The notes beneath the pieces are model-generated. The model saw only the letters and a list, made by a program, of their open reading frames with translations, was not told the DNA's origin and did no database searches. This document shows positions 18,303-27,537 of a DNA stretch of 64,000 nt, piece by piece. Position numbers and translations under genes: made by a program. Positions within the stretch are counted from its first letter, which is position 1, and each line of letters starts with the position of its first letter. Origin of the DNA: Mameliella sp. CS4 (GTDB lineage: Bacteria; Pseudomonadota; Alphaproteobacteria; Rhodobacterales; Rhodobacteraceae); NCBI RefSeq assembly GCF_019392335.1, contig NZ_JAHXRQ010000009.1:62001-126000 (forward strand), read 5' to 3'.

Positions 18303-18707
18303 ATGGCACAGGCAGCATTCGAAGACGTGGTCGAGGATTTCGAATTCCTGGAAGACTGGGAAGACCGCTACCGCATGGTGATCGAGATGGGCAAGGACAT
18401 GGACCCGATGCCCGAGGCCCTGAAAGTGCCCGCCACCAAGGTCGAAGGCTGCGCCAGCCAGGTCTGGCTGCACATGACGCCCGAAGACGGGGTGTTCCGT
18501 TTTCAGGGCGACAGCGACGCGCTGATCGTCAAGGGGCTCATCGCGCTTCTGCACAGGCTCTATGATGGTCTTCCGGTTTCCGAGGTGCCGGGCGTGGATG
18601 CACGCGCGGAACTGGGGCGGCTGGGGCTGCATGACCACCTGTCCGCGCAGCGGTCGAACGGGCTGCGGGCCATGATCGAACGGATTCGGCTGGAGGCGGC
18701 GGCCTAG
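18303..18707 (+). CDS. sufE: Cysteine desulfuration protein SufE
   Basis: SufE accepts persulfide sulfur from SufS and passes it to the SufBCD Fe-S scaffold. The 134-residue protein has the family pattern: EDFEFLEDWEDRYRMVIEMGK, then the acceptor cysteine in VEGCASQVWL, and the C-terminal LGLHDHLSAQRSNGLRAMIERI. ATG 18303 follows GGAGGGCAG. The sufBCDS genes are not here. A coding-like minus-strand frame abuts its stop. Confidence 0.96.
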   Translation: MAQAAFEDVVEDFEFLEDWEDRYRMVIEMGKDMDPMPEALKVPATKVEGCASQVWLHMTPEDGVFRFQGDSDALIVKGLIALLHRLYDGLPVSEVPGVDARAELGRLGLHDHLSAQRSNGLRAMIERIRLEAAA

Positions 18708-19112
18708 GCGGGCGGCCCCGCCAATCGCCAGCGCCGCAAGGTGAAAGACCGGTCGAGAGCCCGGACTGTCGGTTGGCCAGTCGCGAAAGTCTGCGTAGAG
18801 ACCCGCGATATCCACCGCTCCTCCCCAAGTCACCAGTTCCCGCGACAGCGCTGCCAGGCGAGGATCATTTGCCTTGGGGCTGTCCGACCGCGCCGGTTGG
18901 CAACCGGTGATCAAAGGGATCAGCGGCAGTTTCCGGGGGTCGGCAAGCTTGGGGTCGCGGGAGTCGCCGGCAGCCATGATCCGCGCTTTGGTCCGGTCGA
19001 AAAGGCGCGTCGCGACGCTGGGCACGCCTTTGAACAACGGACCGTCCGGCAATTGGATCATCGAGGGGATGAGCGTGACAAATCTGTCGGGCAGGTCCCT
19101 GTAGAGTGTCAA
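18704..19112 (-). pseudogene. Unrecognised coding-like frame downstream of trpE, probably a gene remnant
   Basis: The minus-strand frame reads LPDRFVTLIPSMIQLPDG... through LVTWGGAVDIAGLYADFRDWP with normal residue composition and high third-position GC; its complement looks like a shadow. No ATG start exists, only a TTG at 19112 (which is also part of a TTGACA). The frame is continuous with the 31-codon ORF just upstream except for one TGA. At the 3' end this frame runs on antisense through sufE. A neighbouring frame instead stops cleanly at 18704-18706, opposite the sufE stop, suggesting a frameshift. I do not recognise the family. Confidence 0.4.
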
Positions 19113-19136
19113 CCGGACACCCCGTCCGCGTTTTTG

Positions 19137-19232
19137 TCAGCCGTGGGCTTGCAGGGCCGCGACGATTTCGTCACGGGTGGTCAGCGTCGGAGGAGGCTCA
19201 TTGCTCTGCCGCCGCCGAAAGGACCACTTCAC
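19137..19232 (-). CDS. 31-residue ORF coupled to trpE by a GTGA overlap
   Basis: Starting from GTG at 19232, which overlaps the trpE stop as GTGA, the frame encodes 31 residues: a basic start (KWSFRRRQSNEPPP), then an amphipathic helix TLTTRDEIVAALQAHG before TGA. The overlap type matches other coupled genes in this window. It could be a small protein translated with TrpE or the severed N-terminus of the coding-like frame that follows in the same phase. No family is recognised. Confidence 0.45.
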   Translation of the reverse strand: MKWSFRRRQSNEPPPTLTTRDEIVAALQAHG

Positions 19233-20743
19233 CCGTTCCCGTCGCCCGTAAAGCGCGCCGCATCTGCCGCCGCCCGCCGGATGGCGTTCGATTTGTGCAC
19301 CGTTTCCTGGTACTCGGCCTCGGGATCGCTGTCATAGACCACGCCGCCGCCGGCCTGGATATAAAGCTTGCGGTCCTTCACCAGCGCGGTACGCAGGGCG
19401 ATGCACATGTCCATGTCACCCCCGGCACTGAAGTAACCCACGCCGCCGCCGTAGACGCCGCGTTTTTCCGGTTCCAGCTCGTCGATGATTTCCATCGCCC
19501 GGACCTTGGGGGCCCCGCTGACGGTGCCTGCTGGCAATCCGGCCAACAGGGCCGACAGCGCGTCCTGATCCGCGGACAGTTCGCCGACCACGTTCGACAC
19601 GATGTGCATGACGTGGCTGTAGCGTTCGATGATGAATTTCTCTGTCGGGCGGACGGTGCCGATCTTCGAAACCTTGCCAGTGTCGTTCCGACCCAGGTCC
19701 AGCAGCATCAGGTGTTCCGCCAGTTCCTTCTGGTCGGCCAGCAGGTCCTCTTCCAGCGCCTTGTCCTCGGCCGGGGTTGCGCCACGGGGGCGTGTGCCCG
19801 CGATGGGACGGATCGTGACCTCGTTCCCGAAAACCCTCACGAGGATCTCGGGAGAGGCGCCGATCACCTGGAAACCGCCAAAGTTGAAATAGAACATGAA
19901 GGGCGACGGGTTCGTCCGACGCAGCGACCGGTAAAGCGCGAAGGGCGGCAGGGGGAAATCCTGCGTCCAGCGTTGCGAGGGCACCACCTGAAAGATATCG
20001 CCGGCGCGGATGTAGTCCTTGGCCTTTTCGACCGCCGAGAGATAGGCGTCATGGGCAAAGTTTGAGACCGGTTCACCCAGTTCCGCCGCATCGCCCAGAT
20101 CGCGGCTGGCCTGCGGCAGCGCGCGTTCCAGGTCGCGGACCGCGTCCATCACCCGTTCGGCGGCCTGCGCATAGGCCGCGCGCGCCGAAAGCCCATCCTG
20201 CACCCAGGCTGGAGAGACCACCGTCACCTCGCCCTTGACCCCGTCCAGAACCGCCACGACCGAGGGCCGCATCAGCAGCGCGTCGGGCAGGCCCAGCGGA
20301 TCGGGGTTCACGTTGGGCAGGTGTTCGACCAGCCGGATCATGTCATAGCCCAGGTAACCAAACAGACCCGCCGCCGCTTGTGGCAGGTCATCGGGCAGGT
20401 CGATCCGGCTTTCGGCCAGAAGGGCGCGCAGGGCTGTCAGAGGGTCGTCCTCTTGCGGTTCAAAGGCGTCGGGATCAAAGCGTGCCATGCGGTTCAGCCG
20501 GCTTTGATCTCCGTGGCACTGCCAGATCAGATCCGGCTTCATCCCGATGATCGAATAACGCCCGCGCACCTCACCGCCGGTCACGGATTCGAGCATGAAG
20601 GCATCGCGCGCCGCGCCGGTCAGTTTCAGCATCAGCGAAACCGGCGTGTCGAGGTCGGCGGCCAGGCGGGCATAAACCACCTGGTTGCGGCCCGCCTCGT
20701 AGGCAGCGGCGAAGCCGTCGAAGGAAGGGATAAGCTGTACCAT
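19229..20743 (-). CDS. trpE: Anthranilate synthase component I
   Basis: TrpE converts chorismate to anthranilate, the first step of tryptophan synthesis, using ammonia from TrpG. The 504-residue protein has the N-terminal regulatory part (SVTGGEVRGRYSIIGMKPD) and the chorismate-binding catalytic half: PSPFMFYFNFGGFQVIGASPEILVR, RPIAGTRPRGAT, DLGRNDTGKVS, LPAGTVSGAPKVRAMEII, and AGGGVVYDSDPEAEYQE. It lies 5 bases after the ppiD stop on the same strand, a common neighbour pair in Rhodobacteraceae. trpG, trpD and trpC are not downstream here; the strand continues instead into a 31-codon ORF. Confidence 0.97.
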   Translation of the reverse strand: MVQLIPSFDGFAAAYEAGRNQVVYARLAADLDTPVSLMLKLTGAARDAFMLESVTGGEVRGRYSIIGMKPDLIWQCHGDQSRLNRMARFDPDAFEPQEDDPLTALRALLAESRIDLPDDLPQAAAGLFGYLGYDMIRLVEHLPNVNPDPLGLPDALLMRPSVVAVLDGVKGEVTVVSPAWVQDGLSARAAYAQAAERVMDAVRDLERALPQASRDLGDAAELGEPVSNFAHDAYLSAVEKAKDYIRAGDIFQVVPSQRWTQDFPLPPFALYRSLRRTNPSPFMFYFNFGGFQVIGASPEILVRVFGNEVTIRPIAGTRPRGATPAEDKALEEDLLADQKELAEHLMLLDLGRNDTGKVSKIGTVRPTEKFIIERYSHVMHIVSNVVGELSADQDALSALLAGLPAGTVSGAPKVRAMEIIDELEPEKRGVYGGGVGYFSAGGDMDMCIALRTALVKDRKLYIQAGGGVVYDSDPEAEYQETVHKSNAIRRAAADAARFTGDGNG

Positions 20744-20748
20744 CGTCT

Positions 20749-22593
20749 CTACTGGAAATTCGCGTGAACGGCGTTGATCGCCGGCTGATCCAGATCCACG
20801 CCCGCACGATCCTGGATGTCCGAGGCCAGGGCGCGGAACAGGTCCTGCGCGACCGACTGGGCGGCCTGATCGCGGAACAGCGTTGCAAGCTGCTTGGCCT
20901 GTTCGTCATCCGGATCGACGGCCAGGATGTCATCCAGACGGACCACGACCGCCGTGTCTCCGGTACTGACCGCCCGGACCTGGTTGGGCTCCATGTCAAA
21001 GACCGCGTCAAGCACCGCCCGCGGCACCGCGCCGGAAGAGGTCCTCGTCAGGGCTTCCTCGGTCTGGGCGGTCAGGCCCAGGCCTTCGAAGGTGACACCT
21101 TCGCCCAGTTGCCCGGCCAGCGTCTCGGCTTGTTTCAGCAGCGCATCCGCCTTTTGCGCCTCGCGCCAGTCGGCCTCGACCCGCACGCGCACCTCGTCGA
21201 AGGGGTAGGGGGCGGGAGGCTCGATCGCATCCAGCCGCAGGGCAAAGATGCCGCCGTCGCCCAGTGCCGTAACGGCCGGGTAATCCCCGTCCTTCACCGC
21301 CTCTGCGGCGTCGCGGAAGGCAGGGTAGCCCGCGATGCCCTCGTCATTATCGCCTGTCCAGCCGATTGTCCCCAGGTCAAGGTCGGTCGTCTTCGCCAGT
21401 TCCTCGAGCGTGAGGCCCGCCGCCAGTTCATCGTCATAGCCCTGTGCCTGGGCGTCGATCACGCGGCGCGCGCGGTCCAGCGCCAGCTCGCCACGCAGAC
21501 CGGGCACCGCGTCCTCGAAAGAGGTCAGCTGTGCGGGCAGGACGGCGTTGATCCGGAACAGCGCCGGACCCAGCGGCGTCGGAGCCGGGCCGACCACCTG
21601 GCCCACAGCGCCGTCAAAGACCACATCTGCCGCATCGCGCAGGTCGTCGCGGGTGACGTCGCCCATGTCGGTGTCTTCCAGACTCAGTCCCCGCTCATCC
21701 ACGAGGTCGCCAAAGCTGATGTCGCCCGAGGTTATGCGCGCCAGCGCGGCCTCTGCAGCGGCGGTGTCGTTGAAAACCAGCCGTTCGACAAGGCGCCGCT
21801 CGGGCAGGTCGAACTGGTCCTTGCGGTCGTCATAGGCCGCACGCAGGCTTTCCTCGTCCACTTCGACACTGTCGACCAGCATTTCGGGCGTCACCCAGGC
21901 GTAGGTGAGGCGCTTGGTCTCGGGACGGGTGAATTTGGCGATGTTGTCATCATAATGGGCCCGCAGGACGTCCTCGGTCGGGGCGGTCACGCTTCCGTCC
22001 AACTGGTCTTCGCCGACCACGGCCCAGGTGATGCTGCGGCGTTCGCCGGTGTAGCCGATCAGCGTGTCGACATAGGCGTCAGGCAGACGGATGCCGGCCA
22101 GCACCGCGCTCTGCAACAGCGAGCTGGCGCTTTCGTTGCGCAGCTTTTCCTCGAACTCGCGTTCCTTGAGGCCGGCGTTTTCCAGCGTCAGCTTGTAAGC
22201 CTCGCGGTTGAAACTGCCATCCACCGCCTGAAAGGCCCGGATCTGGCGCAGGTCCTCGGCCAGCCGCGTGTCGCCGATCGACAGGCCCAGCGTGTCGGCC
22301 TCGTTCTCCAGCGCGGCGGTGACGACCAGCTGGCTCAGCACCTGTTGCGTCAAGCCCAGGCTTTGCGCCTGCTGGAACGACAGCGCCTGTCCGCTCTGCT
22401 GCTGGATGTTGCGGATCTCGTTCTGCAGCGCCCGGAAATAGTCATTGGTCGAGATCTCGGCCTCGCCGACCTTACCGATCGACCGTACCGTGCCCGAGAA
22501 ATTGGTGGCGCCGAAACCGCCCAGACCCAGCAGCAAAAGCCCCAGCAGACCCCAGACCAGGTACTTTCCCACGCCGCTCTTCTTGTCCGCCAT
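20749..22593 (-). CDS. ppiD: Membrane-anchored peptidyl-prolyl isomerase/chaperone PpiD
   Basis: The 614-residue protein has a short cytoplasmic start (MADKKSGVGK), one membrane anchor (YLVWGLLGLLLLGLGGFGA) and a SurA-N-like chaperone region (about 40-230). A degenerate parvulin domain follows (about 250-370: RRLVERLVFNDTAAAEAALARI ... TPLGPALFRINAV), then a second SurA-like helical part. PpiD assists folding of exported proteins at the periplasmic face of the Sec translocon. It is transcribed just ahead of trpE with 5 bases between them. Confidence 0.93.
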   Translation of the reverse strand: MADKKSGVGKYLVWGLLGLLLLGLGGFGATNFSGTVRSIGKVGEAEISTNDYFRALQNEIRNIQQQSGQALSFQQAQSLGLTQQVLSQLVVTAALENEADTLGLSIGDTRLAEDLRQIRAFQAVDGSFNREAYKLTLENAGLKEREFEEKLRNESASSLLQSAVLAGIRLPDAYVDTLIGYTGERRSITWAVVGEDQLDGSVTAPTEDVLRAHYDDNIAKFTRPETKRLTYAWVTPEMLVDSVEVDEESLRAAYDDRKDQFDLPERRLVERLVFNDTAAAEAALARITSGDISFGDLVDERGLSLEDTDMGDVTRDDLRDAADVVFDGAVGQVVGPAPTPLGPALFRINAVLPAQLTSFEDAVPGLRGELALDRARRVIDAQAQGYDDELAAGLTLEELAKTTDLDLGTIGWTGDNDEGIAGYPAFRDAAEAVKDGDYPAVTALGDGGIFALRLDAIEPPAPYPFDEVRVRVEADWREAQKADALLKQAETLAGQLGEGVTFEGLGLTAQTEEALTRTSSGAVPRAVLDAVFDMEPNQVRAVSTGDTAVVVRLDDILAVDPDDEQAKQLATLFRDQAAQSVAQDLFRALASDIQDRAGVDLDQPAINAVHANFQ

Positions 22594-22623
22594 CTCGACC
22601 TCCCGCTGTCGGTTTGCCCCTGT

Positions 22624-23820
22624 CTATGCGGCTCCCCCGGGGGCTGCAAGAGGCCCGTCGACCTGCGCCAGCCTGCGCGTGAACTCGGCGATCCCGGCGC
22701 GGTCGGTATTGGCAAAGGCGACACGGAACTGCCGGTCGCCGCTGGGGTCGCCGTCGGGGGTGAACATCGTCGCCGGCAGGATCAGCACGCCTGCCTCGCG
22801 CACCAGCCGGGGCGCAAGCGTGGCAGAGCCCTCGGCAAAGGGATGTTCGATGTAGGCGAAATAGGCGCCGCAGCCCAGAAGACGCCAGCCTTTTTCGGCC
22901 AGTGGCGCAAAATGTTCTTCGATGGCGGCGCGGCGATCCAAGATTTCCTCGCGCTGCTCGGCCTTCCACTGACCTAGGTTTTCCAACCCCCAGAGCGCGG
23001 CGCGTTGGCCCAGCGAAGGCGCGCAAATCGCCACCGTGTCCTGGAACTTCTCGATCTGGTGCAGCAACTCGGGCTGGCCGATCACTGCGCCGACCCGATG
23101 GCCGGTCAGCCGGTAGGCCTTGGAAAAACTGTAGAGCTGTACCAGCACCTGGTCCCAGCCGTCCCGCATCAACAAGCTATGCGGTGCTCTGCTGCGCGAG
23201 TCGAAATCGCGATAGGTCTCGTCCACGATCAGGGGGATGCCGGTTTCGGCACACAGGTCAAAGAACCCGTCCAGCACGTCTGCCGGGTATTCCACGCCGC
23301 AGGGATTGTTGGGGGTGACAAGCACGATGGCCCGCGTGCGCGGCGTGATCAGCGCGCGCGCGGCCTCCGGGTCGGGGACGAGGCCGGGAGCGCAGGTCAG
23401 GGGCACCGCGCGCAGGCCGCTCATGTCGAGCCACATCTTGTGGTTGAAATACCAGGGCACGGGCAGGATCACCTCGTCATCCTCGCCACAGGTGGCCGCG
23501 ATGGTCGCCGCGAAGGCCTGGTTGCAGCCCGCCGTAATGCCGACCTGCGCGGCCTCGACCGTGCCGCCGTATTGCCGCGCCCAGTCCGCGGCCAAGGCCT
23601 TACGCAGCGCGGGCAGGCCCAGCACCGGCCCGTATAGGTGACTTGCAGGGTCCTCCAACATCTCGGCCATCGCCGCGCGCATGGGCGCGGGCGGCGGATC
23701 GGCCGGCGCCGCCTGGCTGAGGTTGATCAGCGGGCGGTCGGCCGGAAAATCGACCCCTTTCAGCCAGCGCTGTGCTTCCGGGATGGGCGGAAAAAAGGTT
23801 GCCTCGGTGCGTGTCGCCAT
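22624..23820 (-). CDS. Class I/II PLP-dependent aminotransferase
   Basis: The 398-residue fold-type I aminotransferase has the substrate-entry motif INLSQAAPADPPP and the cofactor residues TAGCNQAF, PNNPCGVEYP and VDETYRDFD. The Schiff-base lysine is in YSFSKAYRLTGHRVGA and the terminal Arg region is RQFRVAFAN. The specificity cannot be deduced: Rhodobacteraceae annotate such genes as aspartate-like or aminotransferase A. It lies 30 bases upstream of ppiD on the same strand, so the three genes aminotransferase-ppiD-trpE probably form one transcript. Confidence 0.93.
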   Translation of the reverse strand: MATRTEATFFPPIPEAQRWLKGVDFPADRPLINLSQAAPADPPPAPMRAAMAEMLEDPASHLYGPVLGLPALRKALAADWARQYGGTVEAAQVGITAGCNQAFAATIAATCGEDDEVILPVPWYFNHKMWLDMSGLRAVPLTCAPGLVPDPEAARALITPRTRAIVLVTPNNPCGVEYPADVLDGFFDLCAETGIPLIVDETYRDFDSRSRAPHSLLMRDGWDQVLVQLYSFSKAYRLTGHRVGAVIGQPELLHQIEKFQDTVAICAPSLGQRAALWGLENLGQWKAEQREEILDRRAAIEEHFAPLAEKGWRLLGCGAYFAYIEHPFAEGSATLAPRLVREAGVLILPATMFTPDGDPSGDRQFRVAFANTDRAGIAEFTRRLAQVDGPLAAPGGAA

Positions 23821-23840
23821 CCGCTTGCTCCGTCCTGCTG

Positions 23841-23955
23841 TTTCTTTGGGCCAAAAATACTCTCGGGAGCGCGAGGGCAGCGCCCTCGCCGGGGGTTTGG
23901 GGGCCTTGCCCCCAAGAGTGAGAGCGCGCCGTCAGGCGCCCCGATGGATCACGGG
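23841..23955. repeat. Rhodobacteraceae-type intergenic repeat with two hairpins
   Basis: The 115 bases between gpt and the aminotransferase begin with TTTGGGCCAAAAATACTCTCGGGAG, a sequence style that recurs between genes in many Rhodobacteraceae (from memory). Two perfect inverted repeats follow: GCGAGGGC-N3-GCCCTCGC (23871-23889) and TTGGGGGC-N3-GCCCCCAA (23897-23915). It could act as a REP-like element or a weak terminator of gpt on the minus strand. Confidence 0.5.
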
Positions 23956-23956
23956 C

Positions 23957-24475
23957 TCAGTCGTCGCCGCGGTAGGGTTTGACGTATTGCAGCGCCATGT
24001 CCCAAGGGAAGAAGATCCAGGTGTCCTGGCTGACCTCGGTGATGAAGGTGTCGACCTGCGGGCGTCCCTGCGGCTTGGCATAGACCGTTGCCACATGTGC
24101 CTTGGGATACAGGCTGCGCACCAGTTCCAGCGTCTTGCCGCTGTCGACGAGGTCGTCGATGATCAGGACCCCGGTCCCGTCGCCCACCAGATCCGCGTCC
24201 GGGGATTTCAGCACCTGCGCCTCGCGCCGCTGATCGGCCTTGCCGCCGCCGGAATGATAGCTCTTGACGCTGACCGTATCGACGGTGCGGATGTCCAACT
24301 CGCGCGCGACGATCATCGCGGGCGCCATGCCGCCACGGGTGATGGCCACCACCGCTTTCCAGTAGCCGTTGTCCGGCCCCTGTCCCTGTAGCCGCCAGGC
24401 CAGCGCCCGCGCATCCCGGTGCAGCTGGTCCCAGCTGACGTGAAAGCCTTTCTCGTGGGGCAGGCGGTCGGTCAT
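23957..24475 (-). CDS. gpt: Xanthine (xanthine-guanine) phosphoribosyltransferase
   Basis: The enzyme salvages xanthine and guanine with PRPP. The 172-residue protein has a type I PRTase core: the hood residues [15 protein letters not shown], the flexible loop [10 protein letters not shown], and the PRPP motif [16 protein letters not shown]. The C-terminal [20 protein letters not shown] is typical of Gpt. ATG 24475 follows GAGGAGA; the frame is open upstream to an ATG at 24505, less likely. Confidence 0.95.
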   Translation of the reverse strand: MTDRLPHEKGFHVSWDQLHRDARALAWRLQGQGPDNGYWKAVVAITRGGMAPAMIVARELDIRTVDTVSVKSYHSGGGKADQRREAQVLKSPDADLVGDGTGVLIIDDLVDSGKTLELVRSLYPKAHVATVYAKPQGRPQVDTFITEVSQDTWIFFPWDMALQYVKPYRGDD

Positions 24476-24543
24476 TGCAATCTCCTCGGCAAGCGCTGTG
24501 GACAAGGCCTATACGCCAGCGGCAAGGCGCGGGGCAAGCCTCC

Positions 24544-25146
24544 TCAACGCGACAGCAACAGCCGTAGCCCCAGCGCCCCCAGCAGCGCCGCCGCCACCCG
24601 GTCGATCACCGGTTTGGCGCGCAGGTAGCCGGCGCGGGCGGGCGCGGTGGACAAGAGCGCCGCGAAAAGACCGTAGACCGTCACTTCGACGACGAAATGG
24701 TTCCCGACGATCAGCGCCTTGGCCCCAAGGCCCATGTCGGCGGGAAAGATCACCACAAGAACCGAGGCGGCAAAAAGCACCGATTTCGGGTTCAGCAGGT
24801 TCACCAGAAGACCACCCAGAAAGGCATTGGCACCGGGCCGCGCACTGTCAGACACCGGCTTGCGTGCATCCCGCCACAGGCCCCAGGCAATCCACATCAG
24901 GTAAAGCGCACCCGCCAGTTTCATGGCGCCATAGGCGAAGGGAAAGAGCGCAAAGATCACCTCGAGCCCCAGCAGAGCGGCCCCGGTCCAGCAGGCCGCG
25001 ATCAGGCCAAGTCCCGCGCCGGTGGCAAGCCCGGTACGAAACCCGCCCGCGATGGACTGGCGCAGCGCATACAACAGGGCAGGCCCCGGAGCCGCCATCG
25101 CGGCCAGAAGAGTCAGGTTGAAGGCAAGCAGATGTGTCCAGGTCAT
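24544..25146 (-). CDS. LysE/RhtB-family amino acid exporter
   Basis: The 200-residue integral membrane protein has about six hydrophobic segments and the family signature near the start (LAFNLTLLAAMAAPGPALLYALRQSIAGGFRTGLATGAGLG). It also has the conserved NLLNPKSVLFAASVL in the middle. LysE/RhtB proteins export lysine, threonine, homoserine or other small metabolites; the substrate here is unknown. AAGGAGC lies 8 bases before ATG 25146. It runs co-directionally with gpt, about 70 bases apart. Confidence 0.92.
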   Translation of the reverse strand: MTWTHLLAFNLTLLAAMAAPGPALLYALRQSIAGGFRTGLATGAGLGLIAACWTGAALLGLEVIFALFPFAYGAMKLAGALYLMWIAWGLWRDARKPVSDSARPGANAFLGGLLVNLLNPKSVLFAASVLVVIFPADMGLGAKALIVGNHFVVEVTVYGLFAALLSTAPARAGYLRAKPVIDRVAAALLGALGLRLLLSR

Positions 25147-25204
25147 GGTGGCGGCTCCTTCGGCGCTTGGGACCAGAACGCCAGAACACTGTGCCCCTGT
25201 CAAA

Positions 25205-25233
25205 CGAAGAGGCCCCGGCGCGGGGGCCGGGGC
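25205..25233 (-). terminator. Hairpin downstream of fabI, probable terminator
   Basis: GCCCCGGC (25212-25219) pairs with GCCGGGGC (25226-25233) around a 6-nt loop, just past the fabI stop on the minus strand. The T tract that follows (CTCTTCGTTTG) is weak. Confidence 0.45.
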
Positions 25234-25274
25234 TGTGTCTTGCGCTTGTCCTGTCTGTCAGGCGGGCAGGGCGC

Positions 25275-26081
<807 letters not shown>

Positions 26082-26234
26082 GAGCGCCCTTTCCGCCAGA
26101 TCGTCGATGGAGCGACTTTTAGGCGATCGGTCCGGGACCATCAAGCCTGCCGTGCGTGCAAAACAGGGCTTGCATCCGGCGCGACACAGGTCACAGTCCC
26201 GGCGCGTCCGGCAGGAAACGGACAGAAGGAGACC

Positions 26235-26846
26235 ATGACGATGAGCGACCGCAGCGGGATTTTCGCAGGCGACGACCCCTTTCAGATCGCCCGCAACTGG
26301 CTGGCAGAGGCCGAGGCCAAGGAGATCAACGATCCCAACGCCATCGCGCTGTCGACGGTGGATGCCGATGGTCTGCCCAACGCACGCATGGTCCTGCTCA
26401 AGGACATCGAGGCGGATGCCTTTGTCTTTTATACCAACTACGAAAGCGCCAAGGCCGGTGAGATCGACCAGGCCGGCAAGGCGGCTTTCGTCATGCACTG
26501 GAAATCCCTGCGCCGGCAGCTCCGCGTGCGGGGGCTGGTCGAAAAGGAAGACGGCCCACAGGCGGATGACTACTATGCCTCGCGGTCTATCAAGAGCCGC
26601 CTTGGTGCCTGGGCCAGCCGTCAGAGCCGCCCGCTGGACAGCCGCGCCTCGCTCATGGCCGAGGTTGCGCGCGTCACGGCCCGGCACGGGACCAACCCGC
26701 CGCGCCCGCCGTTCTGGGGCGGTTATCGGATCCGCCCGGTCGAGATTGAATTCTGGGCCGACGGCGCATTTCGCCTTCACGACCGGTTTCGCTGGGCGCG
26801 AAAGGATATGTCCGCTGCTTGGACTGTTGACCGTCTCAACCCGTGA
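26235..26846 (+). CDS. pdxH: Pyridoxamine 5'-phosphate oxidase PdxH
   Basis: PdxH is an FMN enzyme making pyridoxal phosphate from pyridoxine or pyridoxamine phosphate. The 203-residue protein has [20 protein letters not shown] (FMN and phosphate contacts), [27 protein letters not shown] core residues, the [11 protein letters not shown] motif, and the C-terminal HDRFRW...WTVDRLNP of true PdxH. AAGGAGA precedes ATG 26235. PLP made here is needed by the two PLP enzymes in this window. Confidence 0.97.
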   Translation: MTMSDRSGIFAGDDPFQIARNWLAEAEAKEINDPNAIALSTVDADGLPNARMVLLKDIEADAFVFYTNYESAKAGEIDQAGKAAFVMHWKSLRRQLRVRGLVEKEDGPQADDYYASRSIKSRLGAWASRQSRPLDSRASLMAEVARVTARHGTNPPRPPFWGGYRIRPVEIEFWADGAFRLHDRFRWARKDMSAAWTVDRLNP

Positions 26847-26988
26847 AGCATACTGAAATCAGGCAGAAAAACAGGCCGGCACATTCGGTTTTCATGGGGC
26901 ACCGTTAACCTATCTGACACAAAAAAGGTCAATTCCACGGGCTTGCGCTGTCCGAGGGCTTTGTTTCAAGAGGTCGGGTGGGGATAAG

Positions 26989-27537
26989 ATGGAACAATCG
27001 GGAACGACGTTGACACGAGAGGATACGGAAAGCGAGGCAGTCTCTGGACGGGTGAAATGGTTTGACCCCGTCAAAGGCTTCGGATTTGTCATTTCGGACA
27101 CGGGTGGTCCGGATATTCTGCTGCACGCGAATGTCCTGCGGAACTTCGGACAAAGTTCCGTCGCCGATGGCGCGCGCATAGACATCACCGTGCAACGCAC
27201 CGACAGGGGCGTACAGGCGACCCAGGTGCTGAAGGTGGAACCGCCGGAAGCCCCCGAAAGCGCGCCGCTTGCGGATTTCGAACATCTTGACCCCGAGGTC
27301 ATGGCCCAGGCACCGCTGGAACCGGCCCGCGTCAAGTGGTTCGACAAGGCCAAGGGTTTCGGGTTTGCAAATGTCTTCGGAAAACCGGAAGATGTGTTCA
27401 TTCATATCGAGGTCCTGCGCCGGTCGGGCCTCGCGGATCTGCAACCGGGCGAGGCCCTGGCAATTCGCGTGGTCGAGGGCAAGCGTGGACGCATGGCGAT
27501 GGAAGTGAACGCATGGGAAAGCGCCTTGTCGCGTTGA
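26989..27537 (+). CDS. Double cold-shock-domain protein
   Basis: The 182-residue protein carries two CSD folds, each with RNP1/RNP2-like strands. Domain 1 has GRVKWFDPVKGFGFVISD and DILLHANVLR; domain 2 has ARVKWFDKAKGFGFANVF and DVFIHIEVLRRSG. They are joined by an acidic linker. Such tandem CSD proteins are typical of alphaproteobacteria and bind single-stranded nucleic acid. Its 3' end overlaps the next gene by 25 bases, so translation of the two is probably coupled. A GGGG-rich site precedes ATG 26989. Confidence 0.95.
   Translation: MEQSGTTLTREDTESEAVSGRVKWFDPVKGFGFVISDTGGPDILLHANVLRNFGQSSVADGARIDITVQRTDRGVQATQVLKVEPPEAPESAPLADFEHLDPEVMAQAPLEPARVKWFDKAKGFGFANVFGKPEDVFIHIEVLRRSGLADLQPGEALAIRVVEGKRGRMAMEVNAWESALSR

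Noticed and set aside
20764..22977. Plus-strand open frame of over 700 codons across ppiD and the aminotransferase gene
   Set aside because: It is antisense to two clear genes and shows only shadow composition.
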